A program made the position numbers and the translations under genes. The notes under the pieces are model-generated. The model had not been told where the DNA came from, ran no database searches, and saw only the letters and a list, made by a program, of their open reading frames with translations. A stretch of DNA of 51,949 nucleotides from Pseudoalteromonas sp. FUC4 (GTDB taxonomy: Bacteria > Pseudomonadota > Gammaproteobacteria > Enterobacterales > Alteromonadaceae): NCBI RefSeq assembly GCF_008370255.1, contig NZ_SEUI01000008.1:62562-114510 (forward strand), written 5' to 3'. Positions 43,889 to 51,949 of the stretch are shown piece by piece; positions within the stretch are counted from its first letter, which is position 1, and every line of letters starts with the position of its first letter.

Positions 43889-46720
43889 ATGCTGGGCAAG
43901 TTTAAATGCCTCTTATTTACTATATGCTGTGTATTAATAGCTCCTGGCTATGCCCAAGATACTGATTCGCTATTTGAGCAATTCAAAAACGAAGTGCAGT
44001 GGGAGCCTAAATTACAATTAGCAAACACGCTATTCACTAATAAAAACATCTCCAGAAAAGAGCGTGTCGCTGTTTATTCAGCATTGGGTAATAGTGCGTT
44101 ATCGGCTGATAATTTTAAAGAATCTTTACACTATTTTAAATTACTAAAACAACATACCTCAGATACTTTCTTTCCTGATGAGCACTTTCGTGCAATTAAA
44201 ATGCAAGGTGTAGTGCTTTTTTATCAAGGCTTATTTCAAAAGGCTATTACTGAATATACCCGCACTCTAGTATTAGCTGAAAAAAATGAACAATTACTCG
44301 AACAAGCAAACTTACTAAATAATATTGGCTTGGCTTATTTTAATATGAATAAGCTAGGCGATACCCTAGAGTTTTATTTAAAAGCAAAAGCTATTTACGA
44401 AGCACACGGGAGTGAGCAAGATCAAACCGATATATTGCTTAATATAGCAGGTGTTTATATACGTTTATCACGCTACGATAGTGCGTTTGGCCTTTATCAA
44501 GATGTGCTTAAGGTTTATAAGCGATTAGATGATAAAAGCGGTATTGCGCAGGTATATAATAATATGGGTGTTGCTCATATGGAGAGTAACCAATTTGACT
44601 TAGCACTGCATTATTATCAGTTAGCGCTGCGTTATTATATTTCAGCCAATGATTATAATAAGTTATCTACACAATATACTAATTTGGCAAATACTAATTT
44701 AGTATTGAAAAAAGTTGATGAGGCATACGAGCAAGCTAAATTAGGTGAGCACTATGCGCTTAAAATAGATAACCATAATTTGGAGCTCAATGCGCTACAC
44801 GCGCTGGCTAAAATTCAGTTTGTTAAGGGAGATTTAGAAGAGGCTCAAATAAATTTAGATAGAGCTATTTTACTTGCTCATGAATATGGCAGTGAGCGAA
44901 TAATTAGGGAGAGCTTAGGCGCTAAAGCACTTCTTGAGGCTAGTAAAGGTGATTATTCAAGCGCTATGGCTCTGCAACAAAAGTATATTAGTGAGCAACG
45001 AAAACTTAGAAGTACGGCAATTATCAATGCATTAGCAGTTCTTCAAAACCAATTTAAAGCAACGCAATTAAACCAAGAAATAGAAAAACTTAAACAAGAT
45101 CGCCGTGTGCAAAAGCTAAAAATGTCGCAGCGTTCCCAGCTTACTCTATTCTCTTTTTTACTGTTACTTTTAGTTGTTGTAACAGGTATTGCGCTTTATC
45201 GTCGTGGTGCAGAAAAACGAGCTAAGCAGCTGTTAACAGAACAAGTTACACAGCGCACAGCCGAGTTACAGGCGATTGCACAAGAGCTCAGAGAAGCCAA
45301 CGATGTTAAAAGTCAGTTTTTAGCTAATATTAGCCACGAAATTCGCACCCCTCTCACAGCTATATTAGGGCAAACAGATGCTTTAATTAATGGGTTATAT
45401 GAGCCAGAATCACTTAAAGATGAGTTAAGAGTAATTCAGCGCCATAGCGATCATTTAAAAAGCTTAATAAACGACGTACTCGATTTAAGTAAAATTGAAG
45501 CCAATAGATTAGAGTTAAATATTTCGTGCTTTGATATTGTAGCGCTTGTAAATGATGTGCACGCAATGTTCATCACCCAAGCAAAAGCAAAAAATCTACA
45601 CCTTATTTTAGACAATCAAGTGGGTAATGAGTTTTACACTAAGCTCGACTTGATTCGCGTAAAGCAGATTCTGATAAATTTATGTGCAAATGCTATTAAG
45701 TTCACTCATTCTGGGCAGGTTATCATTGCTTTAAATAAGAGTGAGCAGGGGCTAGTTATTATTGTAAAAGATACCGGTATAGGTATGAGCTCTAAACAGT
45801 TAAAGCTTATTTTTGAATGTTTCAGTCAAGCAGATAACAGTATTAGCCGCCGTTTTGGTGGTACGGGCTTAGGCCTTAGCTTATCGCAACAATTGGCCTC
45901 TATGATGGGCGGTTATATAAGCGTACAAAGCGAATATAAAAAAGGCAGTCAATTCTCGTTTTTCTTACCCTGTGCAGAAGTAAATAAATCGCAAAGCATG
46001 ATTGAAACTCAAAGTGTTCCTAAGGCAAATAAACAATTAACCGGTCGTGTTCTACTTGCAGAAGATCATCCTGACAATCGTAGGTTAATAAGCCGCTACT
46101 TACGTTCAATGGGGCTGGAGGTTATTGCTGTTGAGAATGGTGAGCAAGCGGTAGAGAAGTGCTTACAAGAGTATCCGGATTTAGTTTTACTCGACATTCA
46201 AATGCCCGTGATGGATGGGCGTTCTGCTTTTACACTATTAAAGAAATGTGGTTTTGAACGGCCTATTTTTGCTTTAACCGCAAATGCTATGAGCCATGAA
46301 GTAGATAGTTATTTAGAGCTTGGATTTACTGGTTACTTAGGTAAACCGATCGATAAAGAGTCATTTTATAAAGCACTTTCTAATCACCTCAATAGCGCAG
46401 AGAATCAGCCAATTACAAAGCAAAGTGAAGTTGATATGAGCGATCTCGTGATTAGCTTTAAGCAAAGCTTTGCTTTAGAGAGTGAAACAATTACTCAGCA
46501 TTTTATAAGCGAGGATTTAGATGCGCTACAAAAAGATAGTCACCGCATCTTAGGAGCTGCGCAAATGTTTGGCTTAGATGAAATTGCGCAATCAGCAAAA
46601 AGTTTAGATAGAGCACTTATACGTAGAACCCAAAAGAGTAGTGGGGGTGACTTTAAAACGTTAGTTACTTCGCTGCAGAGCGTACTAAAAAAGTATAATG
46701 ATACCAATTCCAATAAATAG
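43889..46720 (+). CDS. TPR hybrid sensor histidine kinase with receiver and Hpt domains
   Basis: The product has 943 residues. It has a signal peptide (about 1-22), periplasmic TPR repeats (about 60-370, e.g. ANLLNNIGLAYFNMNKLGDTLEFYLKA and AQVYNNMGVAHMESNQFDLALHYYQLAL), a coil, and a membrane helix (about 418-437). HisKA follows with His483 in SHEIRTPLTAILG, then HATPase_c about 575-690 (KDTGIGM, GGTGLGLSL). The receiver, about 715-830, has Asp769 in LLDIQMPVMDG. An Hpt-like domain, about 850-935, has His885 in SHRILGAAQ. All phosphorelay modules are thus on one chain. The periplasmic TPR region probably binds a protein or peptide partner. The last six codons (DTNSNK) and the stop lie inside repeat copy B. 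Confidence 0.92.
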   Translation: MLGKFKCLLFTICCVLIAPGYAQDTDSLFEQFKNEVQWEPKLQLANTLFTNKNISRKERVAVYSALGNSALSADNFKESLHYFKLLKQHTSDTFFPDEHFRAIKMQGVVLFYQGLFQKAITEYTRTLVLAEKNEQLLEQANLLNNIGLAYFNMNKLGDTLEFYLKAKAIYEAHGSEQDQTDILLNIAGVYIRLSRYDSAFGLYQDVLKVYKRLDDKSGIAQVYNNMGVAHMESNQFDLALHYYQLALRYYISANDYNKLSTQYTNLANTNLVLKKVDEAYEQAKLGEHYALKIDNHNLELNALHALAKIQFVKGDLEEAQINLDRAILLAHEYGSERIIRESLGAKALLEASKGDYSSAMALQQKYISEQRKLRSTAIINALAVLQNQFKATQLNQEIEKLKQDRRVQKLKMSQRSQLTLFSFLLLLLVVVTGIALYRRGAEKRAKQLLTEQVTQRTAELQAIAQELREANDVKSQFLANISHEIRTPLTAILGQTDALINGLYEPESLKDELRVIQRHSDHLKSLINDVLDLSKIEANRLELNISCFDIVALVNDVHAMFITQAKAKNLHLILDNQVGNEFYTKLDLIRVKQILINLCANAIKFTHSGQVIIALNKSEQGLVIIVKDTGIGMSSKQLKLIFECFSQADNSISRRFGGTGLGLSLSQQLASMMGGYISVQSEYKKGSQFSFFLPCAEVNKSQSMIETQSVPKANKQLTGRVLLAEDHPDNRRLISRYLRSMGLEVIAVENGEQAVEKCLQEYPDLVLLDIQMPVMDGRSAFTLLKKCGFERPIFALTANAMSHEVDSYLELGFTGYLGKPIDKESFYKALSNHLNSAENQPITKQSEVDMSDLVISFKQSFALESETITQHFISEDLDALQKDSHRILGAAQMFGLDEIAQSAKSLDRALIRRTQKSSGGDFKTLVTSLQSVLKKYNDTNSNK

Positions 46721-46862
46721 CTGATCTATTTTATTTACTAAAACAACCCATTTCTTTGTTGTAAATTTCGCAAAGGGAACAACCATTTACATCAATTCAC
46801 GCCTAGAACTGAATTATTTTTTCGGCGTAAAATTTAGATCTCATACTTAATGGAATTGGTAT
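46701..46862. repeat. Repeat family copy B (162 bp, inverted ends)
   Basis: The ends are the 12-bp perfect inverted pair ATACCAATTCCA (46701-46712) and TGGAATTGGTAT (46851-46862). Internal landmarks GAACAAC at offset about 76, TACA, CAATT and GCCTAG match copy A at 39326-39486 in order and spacing. It overlaps the last 20 bases of the TPR kinase gene and occupies most of the gap before the rho terminator. Confidence 0.75.
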
Positions 46863-46891
46863 GAAAGCTAAACTGTATTTAATCTAGACAC

Positions 46892-46918
46892 AAAAAAAGC
46901 GCCTAAGGCGCTTTTTTT
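46892..46918 (-). terminator. Terminator after rho
   Basis: AAAAAAAGCGCC-TAA-GGCGCTTTTTTT: a GC-rich core extended by an A/T tract on each side, able to act in both directions. It lies 18 bp past the rho stop codon. Confidence 0.92.
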
Positions 46919-46935
46919 ATCCAATTAAAACGCGT

Positions 46936-48195
46936 TTATTGGCGTCTCATCGAATCAAAAAATTCGTTATTGGTTTTGCTCATCGATAATTTATCGATTA
47001 AGAATTCCATAGCATCAATTTCTGACATGTCATGAACAATTTTACGTAAAATCCAAAGCTTTTGAAGCTCATCTGGTTTTGTTAGTAATTCTTCACGACG
47101 AGTACCTGAGCGGTTAAAGTCGATAGCTGGGAATACACGTCTTTCCGCAATTTTACGGTTAAGGTGTAATTCCATATTACCAGTACCTTTAAACTCTTCG
47201 TAGATAACTTCATCCATTTTAGAGCCAGTGTCGATAAGCGCTGTAGCTATAATTGTTAAGCTACCGCCTTCCTCAACGTTACGTGCAGCACCAAAAAAGC
47301 GCTTAGGTTTGTGTAATGCATTAGCGTCAACACCACCAGTAAGTACTTTACCTGATGAAGGAATAACGGTGTTATAAGCACGTGCTAAACGAGTGATTGA
47401 ATCCAGTAAGATAACAACATCTTTTTTATGCTCAACTAAACGTTTTGCTTTTTCGATAACCATTTCGGCAACTTGTACGTGACGAGAAGCTGGCTCATCG
47501 AACGTTGATGCAATAACTTCGCCTTTAACGAGGCGTTGCATCTCTGTTACTTCTTCCGGACGTTCATCAATAAGTAAAACCATTAATGTTACATCAGGAT
47601 GATTATGCGTAATTGATTGTGCAATGTTTTGAAGTAGCATTGTTTTACCCGCTTTTGGCGGAGCTACCAACAAGCCACGTTGACCGCGGCCAATAGGAGA
47701 TGCTAAATCAAGTACACGGGCTGTAATATCTTCTTTACTGCCGTTACCACGTTCCATGCGAAAACGTTCGTTTGCATGTAGTGGAGTAAGGTTTTCAAAA
47801 AGAATTTTAGTTCGAGAGTTTTCAGGTTTATCAAAGTTAACTTCATTTACTTTAAGTAAAGCAAAGTAACGTTCACCGTCTTTAGGTGGACGAATAAGAC
47901 CTGAAATTGAATCGCCAGTACGCATGCTGAAACGGCGAATTTGGCTAGGTGAAACATAAATGTCATCTGGCCCAGCTAAGTAAGAGGCTTCTGATGATCT
48001 TAAGAAGCCGAAACCATCTTGTAAAATCTCTAATACACCGCCGCCGAAGATATTCTCTCCGCCTTTGGCATGGGATTTAAGAATGGCAAAAATGATATCT
48101 TGCTTTCTTAAGCGGGCTACGTTTTCGAGCCCCATGGACTCAGCTAAGTCTACAAGCTCTTTAATCGACTTGTCTTTTAATTCGCGTAAATGCAT
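46936..48195 (-). CDS. rho: Transcription termination factor Rho
   Basis: The 419-residue protein is the same length as E. coli Rho. It forms the hexameric RNA-dependent ATPase that ends factor-dependent transcription. The N-terminal helical part ([22 protein letters not shown]) is followed by the cold-shock-like RNA-binding domain ([23 protein letters not shown]). The Walker A motif VAPPKAGKT, the Walker [16 protein letters not shown], the Q loop region [14 protein letters not shown] and the ending FFDSMRRQ are complete. It is 186 bp downstream of trxA on the same strand, with a terminator between, so it has its own leader. Confidence 0.98.
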   Translation of the reverse strand: MHLRELKDKSIKELVDLAESMGLENVARLRKQDIIFAILKSHAKGGENIFGGGVLEILQDGFGFLRSSEASYLAGPDDIYVSPSQIRRFSMRTGDSISGLIRPPKDGERYFALLKVNEVNFDKPENSRTKILFENLTPLHANERFRMERGNGSKEDITARVLDLASPIGRGQRGLLVAPPKAGKTMLLQNIAQSITHNHPDVTLMVLLIDERPEEVTEMQRLVKGEVIASTFDEPASRHVQVAEMVIEKAKRLVEHKKDVVILLDSITRLARAYNTVIPSSGKVLTGGVDANALHKPKRFFGAARNVEEGGSLTIIATALIDTGSKMDEVIYEEFKGTGNMELHLNRKIAERRVFPAIDFNRSGTRREELLTKPDELQKLWILRKIVHDMSEIDAMEFLIDKLSMSKTNNEFFDSMRRQ

Positions 48196-48342
48196 ATTGG
48201 TGGGTTCTTTATTACAGTTGTCATACTCAAAATCGCTTTGATCGTTGAGTGAGGTTTGTTGAATATAACTAAGGATTAGTTGGCTTTATAAACTAGCAGT
48301 TCACTGGCAAAGCGTCCAGTCTTTATACAAAATAAATTTAAA

Positions 48343-48364
48343 AAAGGGCAAAAAAGCCCTTTTT
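48343..48364 (-). terminator. Terminator after trxA
   Basis: AAAAGGGC / GCCCTTTT 8-bp stem with an A-rich loop lies 17 bp past the trxA stop. On the minus strand the stem is followed by TTAAATTTATTTTG, so the T tract is short. It separates trxA from rho. Confidence 0.75.
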
Positions 48365-48381
48365 ATTGTTCTAGCTTACTG

Positions 48382-48708
48382 TTAGATGTTGTTTTCTAAA
48401 AACTCGATAAGTTGAGTTTTTGAAAGAGCACCTACTTTCGTTGCAGCTACTTGGCCATCTTTAAAAAGAAGTAAAGTAGGAATACCACGAATACCAAACT
48501 TTGGCGGTGTGCCAGCATTTTGGTCAATATTTAATTTAGCAACAGTCACACGGCTGTCGTATTCATCAGCAACTTCGTGAAGAATAGGGGCGATCATTTT
48601 ACAAGGTCCACACCATTCAGCCCAGAAATCTACTAGTACTGGTTTGTCTGATTGTAATACGTCAGCTTCAAAGCTATCGTCAGTAATTTGGATTATTTTC
48701 TCGCTCAT
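48382..48708 (-). CDS. trxA: Thioredoxin 1
   Basis: The 108-residue cytoplasmic dithiol reductant has active site Cys33-Gly-Pro-Cys36 in [14 protein letters not shown], the cis-Pro segment [12 protein letters not shown] and the Asp in VLVDFWA. The length matches E. coli TrxA. Divergent from rhlB across 91 bp, and followed by rho, as in E. coli. Confidence 0.98.
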   Translation of the reverse strand: MSEKIIQITDDSFEADVLQSDKPVLVDFWAEWCGPCKMIAPILHEVADEYDSRVTVAKLNIDQNAGTPPKFGIRGIPTLLLFKDGQVAATKVGALSKTQLIEFLENNI

Positions 48709-48799
48709 TGCGCTCTCCGATTTAGTTAGGCGAAATATTTAGTGCGTATTTAAACACTCTTGTTTCTTATTGCAAGTTTAAACGTTATGCTTAAACGCT

Positions 48800-50077
48800 A
48801 TGACTAAGACACATTTAACCGATAAAAAGTTTTCAGACTTTGCTATCGCACCGGAAGTGGTTGCCGGTTTAACCGAGAATGGGTTTGAATATTGCACACC
48901 TATTCAAGCAAAATGCCTACCTTTTATTTGTGATGGACGCGATATCGCGGGCCAAGCTCAAACGGGTACAGGCAAAACGTTGGCGTTTTTAACCGCCACG
49001 TGCCATCGGTTATTACAATCTAGCAAAGCACCTAGTAAACATCCAAGAGCCCTGATCATGGCCCCTACTCGGGAGCTTGCGATTCAGATACACAAAGATG
49101 CTAAAATTTTAGCGCCGCACTGTAATCTTAACTTAGGTTTAGTATATGGTGGCGAAGATTACGAAAAACAACGTGCACAACTAGAAAAAGGCGTTGATAT
49201 TTTAATTGGTACTACAGGTCGCCTAATTGATCTGTATAAGCAAGGCTGTTACACCCTTAATGAAATTGAGGTAGTCGTGCTTGATGAAGCTGATCGTATG
49301 TTCGATTTAGGTTTTATCAAAGATATTCGCTATATGTTCGATCGTATGCCAGATACATCAAAGCGTTTAAACTTATTATTTTCTGCCACATTATCGTATC
49401 GCGTACAAGAATTAGCTTTTGAACACATGACAAACCCTGAGCATGTTCAAATTGAACCTGACGTTAAAACGGGTAAGCGTATTCAAGAAGAGTTATTTCA
49501 TCCTTCACAAGAAGATAAAATTAAGCTGTTGTTAACCTTAATTGAAGAAGAATGGCCAGATAAAGCAATTGTATTCGCTAATACCAAGCACAGTTGTGAA
49601 ACAGTTTATGCTTGGCTTAAATCTGATGGTCATCGTGTTGGTATGCTAACAGGCGATGTTAACCAGAAAAAACGCCAAACTATATTAGCGCAATTCAGCA
49701 AAGGCGAATTAGACTTTTTAGTTGCAACCGATGTTGCTGCGCGTGGTCTTCATATCCCAGAAGTAAGTCATGTATTTAACTTTGATTTACCTGATGATTG
49801 TGAAGATTATGTACACCGTATTGGTCGTACTGGTCGTGCTGGAGCATCAGGTCATGCAATTAGTTTTGCGTGTGAGCAATATGCATACAACCTGCATGAA
49901 ATTGAAGAGTATATAGAGCACAGCATTCCTTTATCGCATTATGATAAAACAGCATTGCTAGATGATTTAACTCAGCCTATTATTCAAAGAAAGCGCAACT
50001 ATTCAAATGGTCCACGTAATCGCAGTAATAACAGCGGACGTCGCCCAAATAATAGTTACCAAAAAGGACGGTCGTAA
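48800..50077 (+). CDS. rhlB: ATP-dependent RNA helicase RhlB
   Basis: This 425-residue DEAD-box helicase is the RNA helicase of the RNase E degradosome. Opening [35 protein letters not shown] is the RhlB Q-motif region. [57 protein letters not shown] and [10 protein letters not shown] follow. The C-terminal tail is Asn/Arg/Ser-rich, as expected for RNA binding. gppA follows after 43 bp. Confidence 0.96.
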   Translation: MTKTHLTDKKFSDFAIAPEVVAGLTENGFEYCTPIQAKCLPFICDGRDIAGQAQTGTGKTLAFLTATCHRLLQSSKAPSKHPRALIMAPTRELAIQIHKDAKILAPHCNLNLGLVYGGEDYEKQRAQLEKGVDILIGTTGRLIDLYKQGCYTLNEIEVVVLDEADRMFDLGFIKDIRYMFDRMPDTSKRLNLLFSATLSYRVQELAFEHMTNPEHVQIEPDVKTGKRIQEELFHPSQEDKIKLLLTLIEEEWPDKAIVFANTKHSCETVYAWLKSDGHRVGMLTGDVNQKKRQTILAQFSKGELDFLVATDVAARGLHIPEVSHVFNFDLPDDCEDYVHRIGRTGRAGASGHAISFACEQYAYNLHEIEEYIEHSIPLSHYDKTALLDDLTQPIIQRKRNYSNGPRNRSNNSGRRPNNSYQKGRS

Positions 50078-50120
50078 GCGACCGTTTGTATAAGCAGTAG
50101 TAACTAGAGGTTTTTGAACG

Positions 50121-51614
50121 GTGGGGCAACTTAAACCGCAAAAAAATGTATACGCAGTTATTGATTTGGGCTCAAATAGCTTTCATATGCTTATAGCCAA
50201 ATCAATTGCTGGCGGTCTACAAACAATTGGACGTGTTAAACGCAAAGTCCGATTAGCCGCAGGGCTTGATAAAGATAACGTATTGAGCACTGAAGCAATG
50301 CAGCGAGGCTGGGAATGCCTTGCCCTTTTTGCTGAGCGTCTACAAGATATCCCAGATAAAAACATCACCATAGTAGCCACTGCTACCTTGCGCTTAGCGA
50401 CTAACGCCGAAGTATTTAAAAATCATGCCGAGAAGATTCTTGGTCATAACATCAATGTTATTAGCGGAGAATTAGAAGCGCGCACAATTTATAAAGGTGT
50501 TGCCCATACTTCTTCTTGTACTGGTAAACAGCTGGTTATTGATATTGGTGGTGCAAGTACCGAAGTTGTAATTGGTAAGGCATTTGATGCCTTACATTAC
50601 AAAAGCCTCAACATGGGGTGTGTTACTTATCTTGAACGCTACTTTAAAGATTGCCAACTAAGTAAGAGTAACTTTAACGCAGCAATAAAAGCAGCTCGTA
50701 CAGTCATTGATGAAATTTCTCCAGAGTATAAAGCTGCTGGGTGGCAAATTGCATCTGGAGCTTCTGGTACAGTACAAGCAATTCAAGAAATTATGGTCGC
50801 GCAAAATCTTGACGACTTACTTACACTTGAAAAGCTCAACACTATAAAAGATCAAGCAATTGCATTTAGCACTATTGCAGCGCTAGACCTTCCTGGATTA
50901 AGTGAAGACCGTCGACTGGTATTTGTATCAGGACTCGCAATCTTAATCGCACTATTTGAATCTCTTGAAATAGAAAAAATGGGATTGGCGGGCGGGGCAC
51001 TGCGTGAAGGTGTTTTATATAGCATGGTTCCGGAGTTTCATAATAACGATATTCGCAAACGCACAGTTGATGGGTTTATGAGTTGTTATCACGTTGATCA
51101 AAAACAAGCGTGTCGAGTTTCAAGCTTAGCTATGCAGTTAGCGGTAAATATTGATAAAGATTGGCCAATTGAAAGTTTAAATGGGTTACCACTATTAAAA
51201 GCGGTAGCGCAGCTTCATGAGATTGGATTACTAATAGAGTATAAGCAGTACCATAAACATACCGCTTATATTTTGGAAAATACCGATATGCCTGGTTTTT
51301 CACAGTCAGAGCATAAATTAATAGTAGCGGTAGCAGATGCACATCGATCTGATTTTCCAAAAGGCTGTTTTAATTCACTCGGGGTAAATAGTCTATTAGC
51401 GCAATATATAGTGAGATTACTACGAATATCAGTCATCTTATCAATGCGAAGACAAGATGATGTACTGCCTAAGTTTGAGTTAACTGCTAAAAATGAAGTG
51501 TTAGACCTTAAGTTTGAAAGTAACTGGTTAAAAGATCATCCATTAATGGCCAGCGAGCTACAACAAGAGTCTAAACAGCAAGGTAAACTTGGCTGGAAGC
51601 TCATAGTAAACTAA
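50121..51614 (+). CDS. gppA: Ppx/GppA family phosphatase (pppGpp hydrolase)
   Basis: The product has 497 residues from a GTG start, with AGAGG 10 bases upstream. Members hydrolyse pppGpp to ppGpp and/or polyphosphate, so this gene adjusts the stringent response. The actin-like ATPase fold shows VIDLGSNSFHMLIAK (phosphate loop 1), TATLRLATN, VIDIGGASTEVVIG (loop 2) and MGLAGGALREGVLYSM. The C-terminal HD-like helical domain covers about 315-497. Position after rhlB matches E. coli gppA and length is close to its 494 residues, so I prefer GppA to Ppx. Confidence 0.93.
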   Translation: MGQLKPQKNVYAVIDLGSNSFHMLIAKSIAGGLQTIGRVKRKVRLAAGLDKDNVLSTEAMQRGWECLALFAERLQDIPDKNITIVATATLRLATNAEVFKNHAEKILGHNINVISGELEARTIYKGVAHTSSCTGKQLVIDIGGASTEVVIGKAFDALHYKSLNMGCVTYLERYFKDCQLSKSNFNAAIKAARTVIDEISPEYKAAGWQIASGASGTVQAIQEIMVAQNLDDLLTLEKLNTIKDQAIAFSTIAALDLPGLSEDRRLVFVSGLAILIALFESLEIEKMGLAGGALREGVLYSMVPEFHNNDIRKRTVDGFMSCYHVDQKQACRVSSLAMQLAVNIDKDWPIESLNGLPLLKAVAQLHEIGLLIEYKQYHKHTAYILENTDMPGFSQSEHKLIVAVADAHRSDFPKGCFNSLGVNSLLAQYIVRLLRISVILSMRRQDDVLPKFELTAKNEVLDLKFESNWLKDHPLMASELQQESKQQGKLGWKLIVN

Positions 51615-51616
51615 TC

Positions 51617-51640
51617 AAAAAGGCCCATCAGGGCCTTTTT
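51617..51640 (+). terminator. Terminator after gppA
   Basis: AAAAAGGCCC-ATCA-GGGCCTTTTT, a 10-bp perfect stem beginning 2 bp after the gppA stop codon. It insulates the rRNA promoters downstream. Confidence 0.93.
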
Positions 51641-51713
51641 AGTGTTTAAAGTAACCATTTCGATGTAAATATGTGCGAACAGCACATTATTTCAAGTTTT
51701 CTTCAAAAAAGGG

Positions 51714-51741
51714 TTGATCTGTTTTCGGATCTCCCTATAAT
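51714..51741 (+). promoter_or_regulatory. rRNA operon promoter P1
   Basis: TTGATC (51714-51719) and TATAAT (51736-51741) with a 16-bp spacer are followed by the GC-rich discriminator GCGACCCC, typical of stringently controlled rrn promoters. The upstream 51680-51713 is A/T-rich, like an UP element. Confidence 0.8.
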
Positions 51742-51865
51742 GCGACCCCACTGAGACGGGATACGGCGACGCGCAGCGGACAACGCATAGCGAGGCACGA
51801 ACTACTCAGAGAGTTAAATAAAACTTCGGTTTTAAATCTTCCAAAAGAAAGTTTAAAACAAAGTG

Positions 51866-51893
51866 TTGACTCGAAAAATAAAGGGTGTATTAT
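51866..51893 (+). promoter_or_regulatory. rRNA operon promoter P2
   Basis: TTGACT (51866-51871) and TATTAT (51888-51893) with a 16-bp spacer lie 152 bp downstream of P1 and are followed by CGCATCCC. Confidence 0.8.
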
Positions 51894-51927
51894 TCGCATC
51901 CCTTGAGACGCTAAAGCGACTCAAAAC

Positions 51928-51940
51928 GTTCTTTAACAAT
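51928..51940 (+). promoter_or_regulatory. boxA antitermination element of an rRNA leader
   Basis: GTTCTTTAACAAT matches the rrn boxA core (CTCTTTAACA), where NusB/NusE load. It is preceded by the dyad GAGACGCTAAAGCGACTC (51905-51922). The window ends 9 bases later, so the 16S rRNA gene should begin shortly beyond it. Confidence 0.85.
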
Positions 51941-51949
51941 ATAAAGCAA

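Overview
The window looks like chromosomal backbone of a marine gammaproteobacterium of the Pseudoalteromonas type. This rests on low GC content, on blocks in their usual gammaproteobacterial order (trxA-rho divergent from rhlB-gppA; cyaY divergent from lptM-lysA-dapF-DUF484-xerC-yigB; hemC-hemD/X-hemY), and on the style of the kinases, peptidases and TonB receptor. The genus is inferred from recognition of protein sequences, not from a search. Coding density is high, with about 45 genes, and there is no prophage, CRISPR array, tRNA gene or intact insertion sequence.

Left part (1-15,500). A yceH gene cut by the window edge is followed by a large CHASE/PAS/GAF hybrid histidine kinase and ycaO. 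Divergent from ycaO run a penicillin-acylase-type amidase, a secreted metallo-beta-lactamase-fold hydrolase, and a translationally coupled pair: a GNAT-nitrilase fusion and a Gdx/SugE-type SMR exporter. Then come an EamA transporter, a MAPEG protein, a BlaI-type repressor with an M56 peptidase-TonB fusion (two clear BlaI-like operators lie in the promoter), a pseudouridine synthase and a DUF6482 protein.

Middle part (15,500-32,800). A 270-bp element with terminal inverted repeats and no gene (MITE-like) sits just upstream of a small acetyltransferase. A minus-strand operon of eight closely spaced genes follows (lptM, lysA, dapF, DUF484, xerC, yigB, a membrane-anchored retropepsin-like protease, a HopJ-family protein). 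It makes lysine and cell-wall precursor and includes the chromosome-dimer recombinase. On the plus strand are cyaY, an esterase, a DUF2914 protein, the haem genes hemC, a fused hemD-hemX, and hemY, then a MASE1/CHASE hybrid kinase and adenosine deaminase.

Right part (32,800-51,949). A CBS-domain protein, flavin reductase fre and ubiD are followed by a MliC-like lipoprotein, a DUF808 membrane protein, a zinc-ribbon/Sel1 membrane protein whose ribosome binding site is buried in a long hairpin, an M28 peptidase, a TonB-dependent siderophore receptor with a likely Fur-controlled promoter, dbpA, a DnaJ-related protein, a TPR hybrid kinase with its own Hpt domain, rho, trxA, rhlB and gppA. The window ends in the tandem promoters and boxA leader of an rRNA operon, just before the 16S gene.

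The features most worth a second look are the RBS-sequestering hairpin at 37,736-37,778, the coupled nitrilase/Gdx pair, the BlaI/M56-TonB regulatory pair, the MITE-like element, and a second repeat family of about 161 bp present in two copies, one of which supplies the last codons of a kinase gene. I saw no large, clearly novel multi-gene system.
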